Shown: in pieces, positions 1 to 11,300 of the stretch
Position numbering within the stretch: the stretch's first letter is position 1
Layout: each line of letters starts with the position of its first letter
Source of the DNA: Rhabditophanes sp. KR3021
Lineage: Eukaryota > Nematoda > Chromadorea > Rhabditida > Alloionematidae
Direction of reading: 5' to 3'
Assembly (NCBI GenBank): GCA_963281155.1
Contig: CAUJLY010000004.1
Location: forward strand, 4,898,001-4,962,000
Length of the DNA stretch: 64,000 bases
The notes under the pieces: generated by a model
Databases searched by the model: none
Seen by the model: the letters and a program-made list of their open reading frames with translations, nothing else
What the model was told of the DNA's origin: nothing
Translations under genes and position numbers: made by a program

Positions 1-1307
1 CTAATGTCATGTAAAATGTTGCATTCTTCCTAATAACAATGTTAATAAAAGTAATGATTAATGCGAAGACACGTATAGATATTTGTAGGCATAATATGTT
101 GTCAAGATAAGAATAAATTAAAGCCTCTCTAAAGAAGGTATTATAAAAATTTAAAGAATGGGTCATTGGCTAATTGGGGGTTACCATGAAATGGCATTTG
201 AAAGTCAATGACTATTAAGTAAAGTGGTAGGTTTATTGAATATTAAAGAACCGAGTTCGTTAATATTTGGCCTATAAACAACATACACATATATCTTCTT
301 TCTTCACAATAAACCTTAACAAGATGAAGGAAATGAATGTGACAAAGAAGAGAACAGGAATCATTACAAAATACGCGGCGCTGACATTAAAAAAATGCTG
401 CAGTTATAAAAAGGTACGACCTTCATGACTAAAACAATTGATCTTAATGATGAAGAAATTTATCGGAATCTAAGGAAAATTACTAGATGATGTCGCATCT
501 GCCATTGTTGTACAAAGATTTGCATGCTACTTTTATCACTGATCAGAAATTCGAGATATCTCAGATCAGATATTAGTAAAATTTAATTGAACATCATCAT
601 AATTATTAATGCACCTATAATAATGGTGTCTCAATTTCATTTTTGTATAATCATATGAATATGTATTTAAGTAAATAAACATTTTTTAGCAAAGTATGAA
701 AAATAATGATTTGTATTGTTTGTATGATTTGCATGACAAATATCAGATTGAAAGTTGCCTGATATGTTGACGGTATGCGATGAATTTATGGAATGTGGAA
801 TCAAAGTGCGACATCAATATAAATTACTTTTAACAAATAGATCTCAACTTTTTCATTAAACACTTTGATGTAATATTTCAAATGCGTTTATATAGATGAA
901 ATCATACCTAGCTAATCAGAATAAACCATTAATTTATATATCAATTATATTTTGACATTTAATCAGCTCTATTCATTTTGTAAAAAATTCGATTTTTATG
1001 TTCAAAATTAGTATTAATTTAATCAATCTTAATTAGTATCTAGTTTTATAACAACATCATACTTTAATAGCTATATGAAGAATATCATCTATTATCATAA
1101 ATTATTAAATATAAACTTATTGACTCTAAAAAATTAGACATGTAATAGTTATAAGTCAAATAATTTAATGAGTCAAGCATGACAAAAACAACTTTATATT
1201 AATATTCAAATTGGTTAAAAGGAGAGCATTAAATGAGCCACAAAAGAATTTATTGTTTAATATGATTGACAGGTTGGTTATTATCTACACGTTCTATTGA
1301 GGACAAA
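1..1307. other. Intergenic AT-rich sequence, no gene seen
   Basis: No reading frame of convincing length, RNA gene or repeat array was recognised. The stretch lies downstream of the minus-strand NF-YA gene and probably includes its 3' untranslated region near 1,250-1,307. Confidence 0.5.
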
Positions 1308-2144
1308 TTAAGCAAAAGCCCCAGCTACTCCTCGAACTCTTTTTTGAGCATGCTTATGTCGGGATTCATGCAAATATTTCTGTCTTTGTTTAGGAAGTTT
1401 TCCTCCCATTAATAATTTCAATCTAGCTTCCCTTCTTGCCATAATGCGTTTAAATTGTAACTGATTGACATATACAGTCTGCCCATCATTAGCTTCCGAG
1501 ATGTCTGAATTAGTTTCTGTGTTAACTTGCTCTGAGGATTGAGCTGAACTACAACCAGAATTTGAGATCATTTGGACAACTGGAGCGTTCGAATTATTTA
1601 AATGTGATACAATCTTATTTGTATTATCAATTTCATTACCACGTGACAAAACGTGAAATTGAGCCGGCATCATTACAGTTTGCCCATCAGGTAATGTAGT
1701 AAGTTGCATTGGGATGATTTGGGGTGTTCCGTCACTGTTTAGTGAATCTGTTTGTACAAATTGTAAGCCGGAAGATAACATTTGTTCGGGCGTCATTTGA
1801 AAAACGAATGGGTTAGATTGTGGCGGGATTATCCCGGAAGTTTTTGTTTCATTCCGTGGCACAGGTTGTTCGAATTGTGCTTCACCTTTATTAACTTTTG
1901 ACGATCTTATCAAAGGTGCCTCTTTGGTCACATTTATTTCTTCACTAATCACCGACTTCTTTTGCCTTCTTTTTTTAGCCGGAGTGTCACCATCATTTTT
2001 ATCCGTCGTCACACTTTCATTTTGCCTAGATTCTAAATTGAATCTTTTGACAGCTCCTCGAGTGACACTCCTAAAATAATATCAAAAAAGTATTAATAAA
2101 TTATGAATACAATCGACAATATCTATCAAAAGAATAACTTACAT
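1308..2144 (-). CDS. NFYA: Nuclear transcription factor Y subunit alpha (NF-YA)
   Basis: Sequence-specific subunit of the heterotrimeric CCAAT-box factor NF-Y; acts in the nucleus with NF-YB/NF-YC. The C-terminal ~55 residues carry the NF-YA core: a YVN...F.RI.ARR.AR helix (NF-YB/C contact), the linker with GGKLPKQR, and the DNA-contact part KYLHESRHKHAQKR followed by RG..GAF. The N-terminal ~190 residues are rich in Q, S, T and N, like the family's activation region. Model: exon 2143..2144 (only AT of the start codon) and exon 1308..2070, so the ATG is split by a 72-bp intron (GTAAGT donor, TTTTAG acceptor); total 765 nt, 254 residues, in frame. The longest frame inside the second exon alone begins at a GTG, which is why the split ATG is preferred. 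Family identity is certain; the start is probable. Confidence 0.88.
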
Positions 2145-2556
2145 TCTTTTTAAATACGCTTTAGTTTGAAAATATCAATACAAACCGACTTATTATAAGG
2201 AATAGCTCAATCACAAATATCCATGTAATTTTGTATATTTTAAGCTGGATTTTAAAATATATCACTTCTTATTCATAAAATAAAAAGCATGGGCAGAATA
2301 TTCGAGAAATCTTGGTATTAATGGGCTATGGGAGTGACTAAAAATTTTCAACAAATGAGCATTCGTTTGCTTATGTAGATATGCGATATTCCACTAAGTT
2401 TACAAATCACTAAACTTTTCTGTTCAAAAGTATGATCGTAAAGTTAGCTCACTACTATAGTAAATACTATATACAATATTACATATCAAACACAACGAAA
2501 ACAATCGTTTTATAACAAATTTTGATATAACAAGGTGGATAATAACAAAAGAATAC

Positions 2557-5500
2557 TCAAATATTAATAGTTCTAAAGACATTAAAATTGGATTGTGCTG
2601 TTGAAAGAGCAAGACCTGGAATTTGCTTGTGCCAGTGGACTTCTTTAACTTCCTTTTGTCCCAAATGTAAGAACAGTAATTGAGGTGGAACAGCAACTTC
2701 TCCTTCCAATGGTTCATCTTTCCCACTTTCTGATTCCATAGCAATGTCCCAAATAGATACTTGATCATCTTCTCCACTAGCCATGAAAGTAGTTGTTTCT
2801 TTAGGATGCCATTCAACAGATGTAATTGGACTTTTGTGATATTTAAATTGAGCAACAGGTTCCTTGTGTTGCAACATACGCAAGGACCAAACCTTTAAAC
2901 AAGCATCATCTCCTCCGGTAACAATGAGTGGATCATATTTGTTCCATGAGAGAACATTTACATCTGAAGTATGGGCGTTTTCAACAACACATACACATGC
3001 GTCTTTTCCAGTAACGCGACAATCCCAAAGACGAATAGATTTATCGGATGATGCCGAAATGAAAAGTGATTCCTCAGTAGGAGACCATTCAATATCTTCA
3101 ATTGAGTTTTCATGTCCTTTGAAAGGAGTTGAGTTGTTCACAAAAGTACCACCTTCTTTCATCTCTGTAATGTAAATTTTGCCGTGATTATCACCACTAG
3201 CCAAAGTTCCAGCCTTGATTTGGTTCCATGCCAATCCGTATCCTTCAGAAGTATGTCCTAAAAATGTATGCAAAGGTCTTTCTCTTGTCATCTGAGTTGA
3301 TTTAGTAGGTCCAGTCATGGATTCAACCTGTAGTGAATGATTTCGGGAATAATTAGATAAAGTTGGGATATTATAATTAGATAAAGTTGGGATATTATAA
3401 TTAGATAAATTGGATATTTTATATTAAACTTTGAATTCAATGTATTTTTTATAAATTTGCCTGGACATCTTGATACAACAACTAAAAATACTTATTTCTA
3501 TATGATAGTAAATGAAGAAGACATTCCTATTTACGTTGGCGTACCGATAAATTGAAAAAAGGTTTGAATTTCATGTGTACCAAATATTTAGATTGATGAA
3601 TATTGGTGGGCAAAAATCATTTATTCAAAAGACATGTATGACAGAAGTATTGCTCTGTCAATTGAGCATTCCATTAACCTCAGTTATCCTAATTTGACTA
3701 ATGCCTTCACCAACAAATGTACAAGCTTCACGAGACTATTGGATACTCAATCTACTCACATGTATAGTCATACTTCATTCCTTACTCCTTGCTAGTCATA
3801 ATGCATATGAAATGAAAAGAGTAACTGTTGTTGACTACGAACCGAATGATACCAAAAGGTGTAAACTACAAGGACTTGTCTTTTAAAGACTTTCTCAAGT
3901 ACATTTCTACGCTGGGGTTTCGGGTCAATTGGAAATAGATTATATTTTCAACGCAGTAGACTAATTTAACTTTTTTAAAAGGTCTCATTTTAAGCCCCAA
4001 ACAAATTAGATGTAATAGAATTTGGAAAAAGAATCAAAAAATTGTTGCTATTTATCTCGATGACTTGCACATTAATGAAGCTTTAGCTATTGAATATGCT
4101 ATCATTTTTAAGTCACAGAAGTCTTTAGCTGATATCAATGCATCAGGATAATCAAACCAAATTATGTACCTCAATAATTAACAGAATAAGCAAAGTAGCT
4201 CTCAAAAAATTACATAATTCTTCTAAATCTATTGTCTTCTAATTTTATACTATATGTTTTAATATTTCTGTATCCCTTGACAAATATTTTTAAATATATT
4301 TGTATGTTCCAAAATACCTCTTTCATGCAATCTTGAAGATTCCAAATTTGAACCTGAAAAAATTTTAAATTAATATTGTATGTTGAAATGTAAATTTTAA
4401 GAAACTATGTACCGAAGGTTCCTTTATAAAAGAATAATTTTTCAGATTTGTTGTCGTTTGTAATGTATTATATTGTTATTAACTTATCATGTTTACTAAT
4501 TGTTGTTTCTTATTTTAGTTGTCCACTCACTCAAACAGGAGTAAACTACGAGTGAAGATGATGCCAGGAGCGAATATAAGAAGAGACTCAAACGAAACAA
4601 CGTGAACATGGCTTTTCCTCTTGGTATGAGACAGCTACCTCATGAAACCACTGGAAAGGAGCCACCGATTGTTGAAGAAGGATCGTTGGCTGTTGGAAGA
4701 AAAGATGTGCCAGCAAAAAGTGAGTTAAGCATTTTAAATAATAAGTAACTGTTTTAATTCCAGATCAGCCACCACAACCAATTTGTTCCTTTGGTTCAAA
4801 AAAGTTGATGAGTCTAGTTTGACTGAGCATGAGAAGTTACTTGGAAGAAGTCGGCCAAACGTTCAAGCTTATGTAGATGAGATTGAAGGGCAATTGTCTG
4901 AAGATTTCGTAAAAGCTTTTGTAAATAAAAATGAAGTTCTTGAACTTCGAAGGCAATTAATGGAGTGTATCTGTTTCAACCAAGTCTAATTACAATATTA
5001 TGAAGTAATGATTGATATGTTCAATGATGCTGGGTACACAGGATATATCCACTCTATTTTATGGGTTTATACGGACAACCATTACGCAAGAATTAGACAT
5101 AAAAACTTGTTATTAACTGAAAGCTTTTCTACCATTTCTCTTACGCATTAACCAAGGATGCTTCAAAGCGAAAATCGGTAGAATCCTTACACTGCTTAGG
5201 AACGCGATTGATCGCTACAACATACCGGAAAAAATAAGCGAGGATGATCAACTGGCTAAATGGGAAATCAAACTCAAGGTGAGCAGGGTATATTATCACT
5301 CGCCTGGGTAGGGCGAATAATTATACTATAGTATTATCACTCGCCTGGGAGGCTAATATGTCAAAAAAATAATCATTGGCCTCCAGGCGAATGATTATAC
5401 TATAGCATTATCATTCGCCCAGGCCAATCATTATTTTAAGTAAAAAATTCGCCCAGGCAGATGATAATACTATAATATAATCATTCGCCCTTATAAAGAA

Positions 5501-8500
5501 AATCATCAAATGTTTCAATTATTTGGTTCGAATATGAGCGGTTATTTCTAAGGTTGATGACTGTGTTTTAATACTCTAAAAATTAATTAAATAAGTGCAC
5601 CTCCAGTGTTTTATTCTAACGTCGCACTTTTATTCTAAAGCGTAATTGAAGTCTATTCAATTTAATAAAATAAGATACCTTAAGTGGTTAATGTCATCGT
5701 TACACTTTTATCTTTAAGGCGTAATTGAGGCTATCTATATCCCTCATAGTATAATAATTCATAATAAGAATCCCCTTCTACACTTATACTTTAATTTTAA
5801 AATCATTTCTTTAATTGCTATTATCGTGGTTGGTTGCTTTTAAAATGTCATCTTTTACCGACAGTCAAATATTAGAAGCTCTTTGGAATAATCCTTCATT
5901 GTTGGAGCAAGTTCGAGAGACACTTCTTCCACAGCCAAGCTCAAGCAATATTTTAAGTCAAAACATTCCATCTCACCATTCTTTACCAACTGTTCCTGCA
6001 TCAGTTCCTTTAACAAGAACAAAGGAGGAATTTCTTTTATTTGCACAAGAAGCTTATAAAAATGTTGACTCGGAGGTCCAATTTAAGTCTCAATTTATAG
6101 TTGGAATGAAAACTGAAAAGTTTTGTAAGGATGTTTTCTTATACGTTCCTGATCAAACGAATTATGCTAACCCATTGGGATATGTGTTTACCAAGAAGTA
6201 TGTTTTTTATCTGCCTATAAATAGTAAAAAGTAAAATTGACTGGTTTCAAAGCCTGAATAAGCTTCTAGTAGGGGTTACACAACAGGATTCAAAAGGATC
6301 TTTATTAATCTACAAAAAAATCGTGGTCATCTAATGCCAATAATAATATATACACTACTTACGATTTTGGGATGAGAGCTGAAAGGAGCTAAACTAAAAT
6401 GAAGTAGATTTAAAATAGGCAAAGTGGTACAAATGAGGATCCTAGATAAAATGATATAATAATAAAATAGCACATATTATAAATACAATAATTCAAGCAA
6501 ATTATACATAAATAATATTCAAATACTAAATATACAATATACAAATTTTCGTATATTCACTAAATTTATACAAATTATTTTAGAAGAGGAACTGAATTGT
6601 CTCCAGATGCAACAACAACAACCACTATGTACTGCAAAGAGTGTCGCTCAATTTGTAAAGAAGAAGCAACCCGAATCGAATATTCCACTATTAAAGATGA
6701 AAGGATATAATTTGGTTCGCCAAGAAGGTGTTCATTTTGATGGTTGCTTGCCAATAACATTCAAAGAAAAAATAGGCGATAATGAATACAAGCGTGTTTG
6801 CCGTGACGCCACAAATCCCCTCATTAAGCCTCGTATAGCACATGCCATTGGGATTAAAAATGTCGATACCATATGCAATGGGCTTGAACTCGGTACAGCA
6901 GATTCGAAGATAAAGTTAGGACAGTATAAAGATAAGGGAAGGTATCTTAGAGTTGCTTCATCTAGATCAAACGAAAAAAAAAATGAAAATAATGATTACG
7001 CCGAGGAAGTTTACGAATGTGGTTATTTAGATGATAAGCAGTTACCTATGTCATTCCGTGTTGTTGGAAAAGATGGGGATTCAATTGTTATTTTTGGTTC
7101 AAGAGATGTACTCGAATTGTATGCCAAATCAAAATTAAGACTTGCTGATGGAACTTTCTTTGTGGCCCCTGACAAATACACCCAACTCTACGTCGTTATG
7201 TTTCAAATTATTGAAAATAAAGAAGGGGAAATGAGAAATACATTTATACCAGCATTTTATGCTTTGATGAAGCACCGTAAGACCGAAGATTATGATTTCG
7301 TTTTTAATGAAATTAAAAAGTGCTTACAACGTTTCGGAATTAGTGAAGAACTTCCAGAGGTATTTATGACTGATAAAGAACCTGCTGCAATAAAAATTAT
7401 TGAAAAACATTATCCTACTTTACATAAACACTGCTATTTCCACTACGCCCAAAATTTGGTAAAAAAATTGAATCAGCTTGGGCTTAAGCATTTGTTAACA
7501 TCTTTTAATGGAAATGACGATAGAAGTCTCGTGTCTGCAGATTTTTATAAGAAGTTTCGTATGGTTATTGCTCTCCCCCACGTGCCAGTCGGGCAAATGA
7601 TTCAACAATGGACTATCATTAAAAATAAGATGATTATGACAGCCAATGAAGATTTTACTCCTTTTGAAATAAACCAGCTAACCAAATGGATCAACTATGT
7701 TGATAAAAATTGGTTTAAGAATGAAAAGCATGCAACCAAATTATGCAAGTTTCAACAACGTGTTAAAAGCACTAACTCATGTGAATCATTCAATAGATGG
7801 CTCAAACTAATCCATTAGCTACACACCATGGTACTTACTTGAAATGTCTGAATTTATTGAAAGCTGCAAATGAGGATGTCCGGCTTACAATTTACAAATT
7901 GAATAAATTTAAACACTCACCTGAATTTGCCATTTCCAAGCAAGTTAAAAAGTCAAAGGATAGAGAGGAAAAAATTGCTTTATTACAAAAAGAATTTAGT
8001 GATAACAACTTTCTCAATGTAAACACATACTTAAATACAATCAGTGAATATTTAATTCCTGAAAATTTTCAAAAATATGTAAGCGAGCTCCAAGATGACG
8101 AAGAAAGAAATAGTGAAGATGAAAAAGAAAATGATACCCTTAAACAGGAGGAATCAGAAGTTGAAAGTATTGTGGAAAAGGTTGTCTTTAAGCCTTCTTT
8201 AAATGCACGAGTTCTTAGAAGTAGGCGAAATTAGTTCTATGTTAGTAGGGTTAATCAGTACATCTGTTTCTTTTGAATTTCTGATAGTTTAAAAATATTT
8301 TTTATGTTCATTTTTTATAAACCGTTAATTAAATTTCATTGAATGAGGGTTAAATTGTCAAAACGATTAGGAATTTGTTTAAAGCAATTATATTTCACTT
8401 AAATATAGACCATAAAAATTATTTATAGGGCGAATGGTTACTTTTAGTTACCATTAGCCTGCCCAGGCAAATGATTATGCTATAGTATAATCATTAGCCT

Positions 8501-9965
8501 TATAAAATAAAAATAGGGCGAATGATTATACTATAGCATTATCATTCGCCTGGGGGCTAATAGTTATACTATAGTATAATCATTTGCCTGGGAGGCGAAT
8601 GATATGTTACTCGGTGAGCACGATTTCGGAGTTGCCAATAGTAATGGCCTTGCAAGAATCAAGCCTATATTTGAGAAAAAATGTAAAGAACTGCGAATCG
8701 GTAGTTGGAACGCTACCTGCGAAGTATTGAAAGTTAAAAGAACCAAGGCCAGAGAAGCAACTAAAGACTATACTGGTGCACAGTTAACGGATCTTTTAAT
8801 TGAAGAAATTGTTGGGGAGGTAGGAAAGATGAACTTCTACGTTATCAAGACTAAGGGTGGGAAACAATATGGTGGAGTCAGATCTTACAATACTATTAAT
8901 AAATATGCCAGGTATGCACAAATTGCATATAGCTTATAAACTTCGCGGGAATGGTCTCTTGCCAGGAAGATGCTATTGTCAAAAGTTGGGATCACTATTC
9001 AGCTTGGAAGTTAGATTCAAAAAAGGAGTTTACTATGTCGGCAAATCAAGAAAGAAAGACAGGATTGATGAACACGGTCGAAAATTCAATCGTACTCTCA
9101 AGAATGGTGATTTGTTTGACAGAAGGAGGCAAGAATGGACAGGATCAAGAACGACCAGGCTGAAACTCTTCACCTCAAGTTGCCAGTACCTGCTAAAGAA
9201 CTGCTGAAAACTTGGAGGTCATCTTAATTGAAAGATTCAAGTACCAGATCACCAACAGTGAGCATGCCCAATGCTCTATGCCGGATGTCTACTTGCTTAA
9301 TTGTCAAATTATGACTGATGAATAAATTTAATAATTTTTTTGATTTCCCCCCATTATCTAGTTTTCGTTTAATAAAAACCTTAATTTTCTCGTTCCAGAC
9401 AGCGACGACGTTAGATCCACCGATAGTTGATGACTTCACACGATTAATGCCACCGAAGTATGGAATAATAGCAGCGTGCATAACTGCATCTTTTTTCCCC
9501 TTTCCCTGTTCAGCGTCTTCATCTTCACTTTCACTGTCACTTTCATCGTCTTGCATTGCTTCTTTGTTACGACTACCGTGCAAGTTTGACAATTTGACAA
9601 CAGCCAGTTCATTTTCTTTTGGCTTATCAGCATACGACCCTGTGACAATAAAGCATGTTTCAGGAGGAGACCAACGATTTTCCCCTAGGGTATCATTGAT
9701 AACATCAAATGACATGCACGGGCGATCTAAATTATCATATTAATAATTACAATATATTTGACTTACTCATTTCAAACGCATAATAAAGTTTGTATGCACT
9801 TGGATCAAAATCCCATTCCTCTCCTTCTTCAAGCCCACGACTTACTCCTGGAAGATACACTTTCTTGTTCGTTTCATCCCCTGATTCTTCATCTGAAGAC
9901 TCGTCATCCTTACAGATGTCCATATTTTCAATGGCATCTTCAAGATCTTTCTTAGCAGCAGACAT
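2557..9965 (-). CDS. GRWD1: Glutamate-rich WD repeat-containing protein 1 (ribosome biogenesis / histone-binding WD40)
   Basis: Nuclear/nucleolar WD40 protein; the family binds histones and functions in ribosome biogenesis. Exons: 9767..9965, 9293..9726, 2557..3327 (1,404 nt, 467 residues; human is about 446). Exon 1 has an acidic start and the conserved VYLPG...EEG.EW segment; exon 2 has the CMSFD.I.D.LG.NR block, LHG, an acidic run (DDESDSESEDEDAE) and the PYFGGINRV block; exon 3 holds the WD repeats with H...V..L.W / GGDD..LKVW / W signatures and ends FRTINI, as in the family. Intron 2 is 5,965 bp (3328..9292), over 100 times the usual intron here, because it contains an antisense gene relic and a MULE transposon. 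All phases close, so the gene looks intact. It is divergently arranged with MRPS35. Confidence 0.93.
3351..3421. repeat. 24-bp tandem repeat, two full copies and one degenerate copy
   Basis: The unit AATTAGATAAAGTTGGGATA plus TTAT occurs at 3351-3374 and 3375-3398, with a third decayed copy to about 3421. It lies just inside the 3' end of the long GRWD1 intron, 23 bp upstream of the exon 3 acceptor. Confidence 0.85.
5278..5285. repeat. Left target-site duplication of the MULE (GGTGAGCA)
   Basis: The 8-bp GGTGAGCA directly precedes the element and recurs at 8613-8620 directly after it, with no extension on either side. Eight to eleven bp is the usual target duplication size for Mutator-like elements. 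Confidence 0.75.
5286..5500. repeat. Left terminal palindrome block of the MULE
   Basis: At least three hairpin-forming units. The clearest, 5368-5435 (68 bp), is a palindrome within a palindrome: outer arms AATAATCATTGGCC / GGCCAATCATTATT enclose an inner pair AGGCGAATGATTAT / near-complement around a central ACTATAG. The same unit recurs inverted at the right end of the element. Confidence 0.8.
5845..6234 (+). CDS. Small MULE-associated protein, unknown function
   Basis: A 129-residue frame from ATG 5845 to TAA, inside the transposon and upstream of the transposase on the same strand. It starts MSSFTDSQILEALWNN and is predicted soluble, with Ser/Pro-rich residues ~30-50 followed by a mixed alpha/beta segment containing KFCKDVFLYVPDQ. 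No family was recognised. It may be an accessory MULE protein or the N-terminal exon of the transposase, since only ~370 bp of stop-rich sequence separates the two. Confidence 0.45.
   Translation: MSSFTDSQILEALWNNPSLLEQVRETLLPQPSSSNILSQNIPSHHSLPTVPASVPLTRTKEEFLLFAQEAYKNVDSEVQFKSQFIVGMKTEKFCKDVFLYVPDQTNYANPLGYVFTKKYVFYLPINSKK
6607..8234 (+). pseudogene. MULE transposase, frameshifted
   Basis: DDE-type transposase of the Mutator-like superfamily. The first frame (6607-7818, 403 residues) has the signatures in order: LADGTFFVAPDKYTQLYVV (first catalytic Asp), VFMTDKEPAAIKII (second Asp), HKHCYFHYAQNL (C..H.H after it) and the C-terminal TNSCESFNRWL. The matching C-terminal helical region continues in a different frame (7797-8234; HGTYLKCLNLLKAANEDVRL, then an acidic tail ending SRRN), so a single-nucleotide frame change near 7,800 breaks the protein. 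No splice signals with plausible spacing fit. Programmed frameshifting is possible but inactivation is simpler. Confidence 0.8.
8428..8612. repeat. Right terminal palindrome block of the MULE
   Basis: Four consecutive palindromes, about 8428-8460, 8466-8500, 8515-8550 and 8554-8590, three of them centred on TATACTATAG or its variants with GGCGAATGA-type arms. The last runs to the transposon edge at 8612. Confidence 0.8.
8613..8620. repeat. Right target-site duplication of the MULE (GGTGAGCA)
   Basis: Exact copy of the 8 bp at 5278-5285. Removing the element and one copy rejoins the surrounding GIY-YIG-like relic. Confidence 0.75.
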
Positions 9966-10111
9966 AATTGCAAATTATATGTGATTAAAAAACTATAGTT
10001 AACACAATGTTTAAAATAAGTCGAAAGTCGTTTTGAGAAATATTTTGGATATGCTTCGTACCAATAGCTAACATTTAGTTATAATACTAGATAGTTCAAA
10101 AGTATTTAAAA
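9966..10111. promoter_or_regulatory. Shared divergent promoter region, GRWD1 / MRPS35
   Basis: Only 146 bp separate the start codons of GRWD1 (minus) and MRPS35 (plus), so both promoters and 5' untranslated regions must lie here. Both genes serve ribosome production (cytosolic and mitochondrial). No TATA box at a convincing distance was picked out. Confidence 0.6.
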
Positions 10112-11300
10112 ATGCTAAAATTGCAAGCTAATAATTGTGTGAGAACCTACAGTTCCATTGCAAAAACGTTGCAGAAGCCTATTGCTTCAAGATTCGACAA
10201 CAACAAGTCACAACAGTCTGCAATAGTTTCAACAGACGAAAAAGTAAATTAAAAGCAAAAGTAATGTAATAATGTTTATTGTTTATAGGGAGAGGAGTTT
10301 AGAGAATGTTTTGTTAAACCAAAGCGTAAATTAAATGCGCAAATCAACTTGGAACGCATGACTGGACGTGCAAAGCAATTTAGATATCCACGATTTGATA
10401 TTCATGACCGTTTGGCTTTGAGAACTCCTCGTTCCGAAGAAATGACCCCAAGTCAAGATTGGCCTAGTGTTTGGCCTGCCGCCCATTCCTTCATAGCTAG
10501 TGTAGTTCCATTACCTATGAGAATGGGTACTAGACCTGACCCATCTAAAAGACCGCCATTCAAAAAGGTTGGAAACTTAGAATTAGTCAAAATTCCAAAT
10601 TTCCTTCATTTAACCCCAGAAGCAATAAAGCGACACTGTGATGCTATTAAAGGTAGTTTTGATTGTGCAATTCAATTATGTAATATTTATTTTAGTCTTT
10701 TGTACGCCATTTCCAAAAGAACTTATAGGAAAGAGTGAGTTAGCTGAAGAAGTGTTGCCATTGAAAATTCAATATTCTGACTACGTACATCAAGGACCTT
10801 CCTTGCGTGATTCAAGAGCTAAAAAAATAACATATTCATTAAAAGTGGGAGCTTTGAATTTGTCTAAAGTGGGAAAAGAAAAGTTACTGAGACTAGTTGG
10901 GGATAAATACGATGAAAGAAGTGATATTCTTACCATTACAACTGATCGTTGTTTTACAAGAAGGCAAAACACTGAATATGCAAGTTACTTGTTAACAGTT
11001 TTGTTGAATGAATCAGAAAAGTTGGAAGCTTGGGAGAAATTAAAGCAAAGTGAAGATAGTATGACAGTTCAGTTTGAGGATAGTAAATCGAAGAAAAATC
11101 TTGAAGAAATGATTGAATGCATTTCCAAATTGAATGATGATAAGACTAATTGGTTGAAGGACATTAATACATTGAGCGAAGATGAAAAATTCAAGACATA
11201 TCAAAATCAATGGTCAATTTACCGGAACGCACCAGAAACACAAGAAAGTATAAGAGAATATGGTGAAAATGTTAAGAAATTGTTAGGCTTGCACAGATAA
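10112..11300 (+). CDS. MRPS35: Mitochondrial small ribosomal subunit protein mS35
   Basis: Structural protein of the mitochondrial 28S subunit. Exons 10112..10243, 10289..10652, 10696..11300 (1,101 nt, 366 residues; human about 323). Introns are 45 and 43 bp. Family blocks seen in order: [16 protein letters not shown]...[93 protein letters not shown], and a final [15 protein letters not shown]. The first ~40 residues ([12 protein letters not shown]) are basic and hydroxylated, as expected of a mitochondrial targeting peptide. Divergent from GRWD1. Confidence 0.95.

Larger units (their letters stand above)
5286..8612 (+). mobile_element. Mutator-like (MULE) DNA transposon with multi-hairpin ends
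   Basis: A 3,327-bp element bounded by an exact 8-bp duplication (GGTGAGCA). Its outer 19 bp are imperfect inverted repeats (left GGGTATATTATCACTCGCC; right end, reverse complement, starts GAGTAACATATCATTCGCC; 14 of 19 match). Each end is a block of about 180-230 bp of nested palindromes built on a TTATACTATAGTATAA core flanked by GGCGAATGA/TCATTCGCC arms. Inside are a small ORF (5845-6234) and a frameshifted transposase (6607-8234). It sits within copy A of the GIY-YIG-like family, which itself sits in the GRWD1 intron, so the order of insertion is clear. Confidence 0.8.
4534..9292 (+). pseudogene. Degenerate GIY-YIG-like family gene (copy A) in the GRWD1 intron, antisense, split by a MULE
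   Basis: Coding-like pieces in plus orientation run from about 4,608 (a short exon with EEGSLAVGRKD, then a 43-bp intron) through 4,763-4,989 (SLTEHEKLLGRS...), 5,000-5,110, and 5,140-5,277, then resume after the transposon at about 8,621. The 3' part encodes YYVGKSRKKDR...DEH (about 9,031-9,075) and, in another frame, AENLEVILIERF (about 9,200-9,235). These match motifs of GIY-YIG nucleases, best the ANKLE1/LEM-3-like type (YVGKG..R..H and E..LID), though that subfamily call is inference. Stops and frame changes between pieces indicate decay. It is the most complete copy of a family seen also in other introns of this window (see findings). Confidence 0.5.

Noticed and set aside
2424..2855. 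143-residue minus-strand frame
   Set aside because: Overlaps the last GRWD1 exon in another frame, no ATG-supported coding signal, and composition is typical of a shadow frame.
3701..3886. 61-residue plus-strand frame in the GRWD1 intron
   Set aside because: Short, stop-rich surroundings, no motif; at most part of the decayed copy A region.
3328..9292. GRWD1 as two broken half-genes
   Set aside because: Exon 2 ends at a good GTAGAC donor in phase 0 and exon 3 starts after CTACAG in phase 0, with family residues continuous across the join; a long intron explains the gap.
9318..9743. 141-residue plus-strand frame opposite GRWD1 exon 2
   Set aside because: Antisense shadow of the acidic GRWD1 segment (Ser/Phe-rich complement); no family match.
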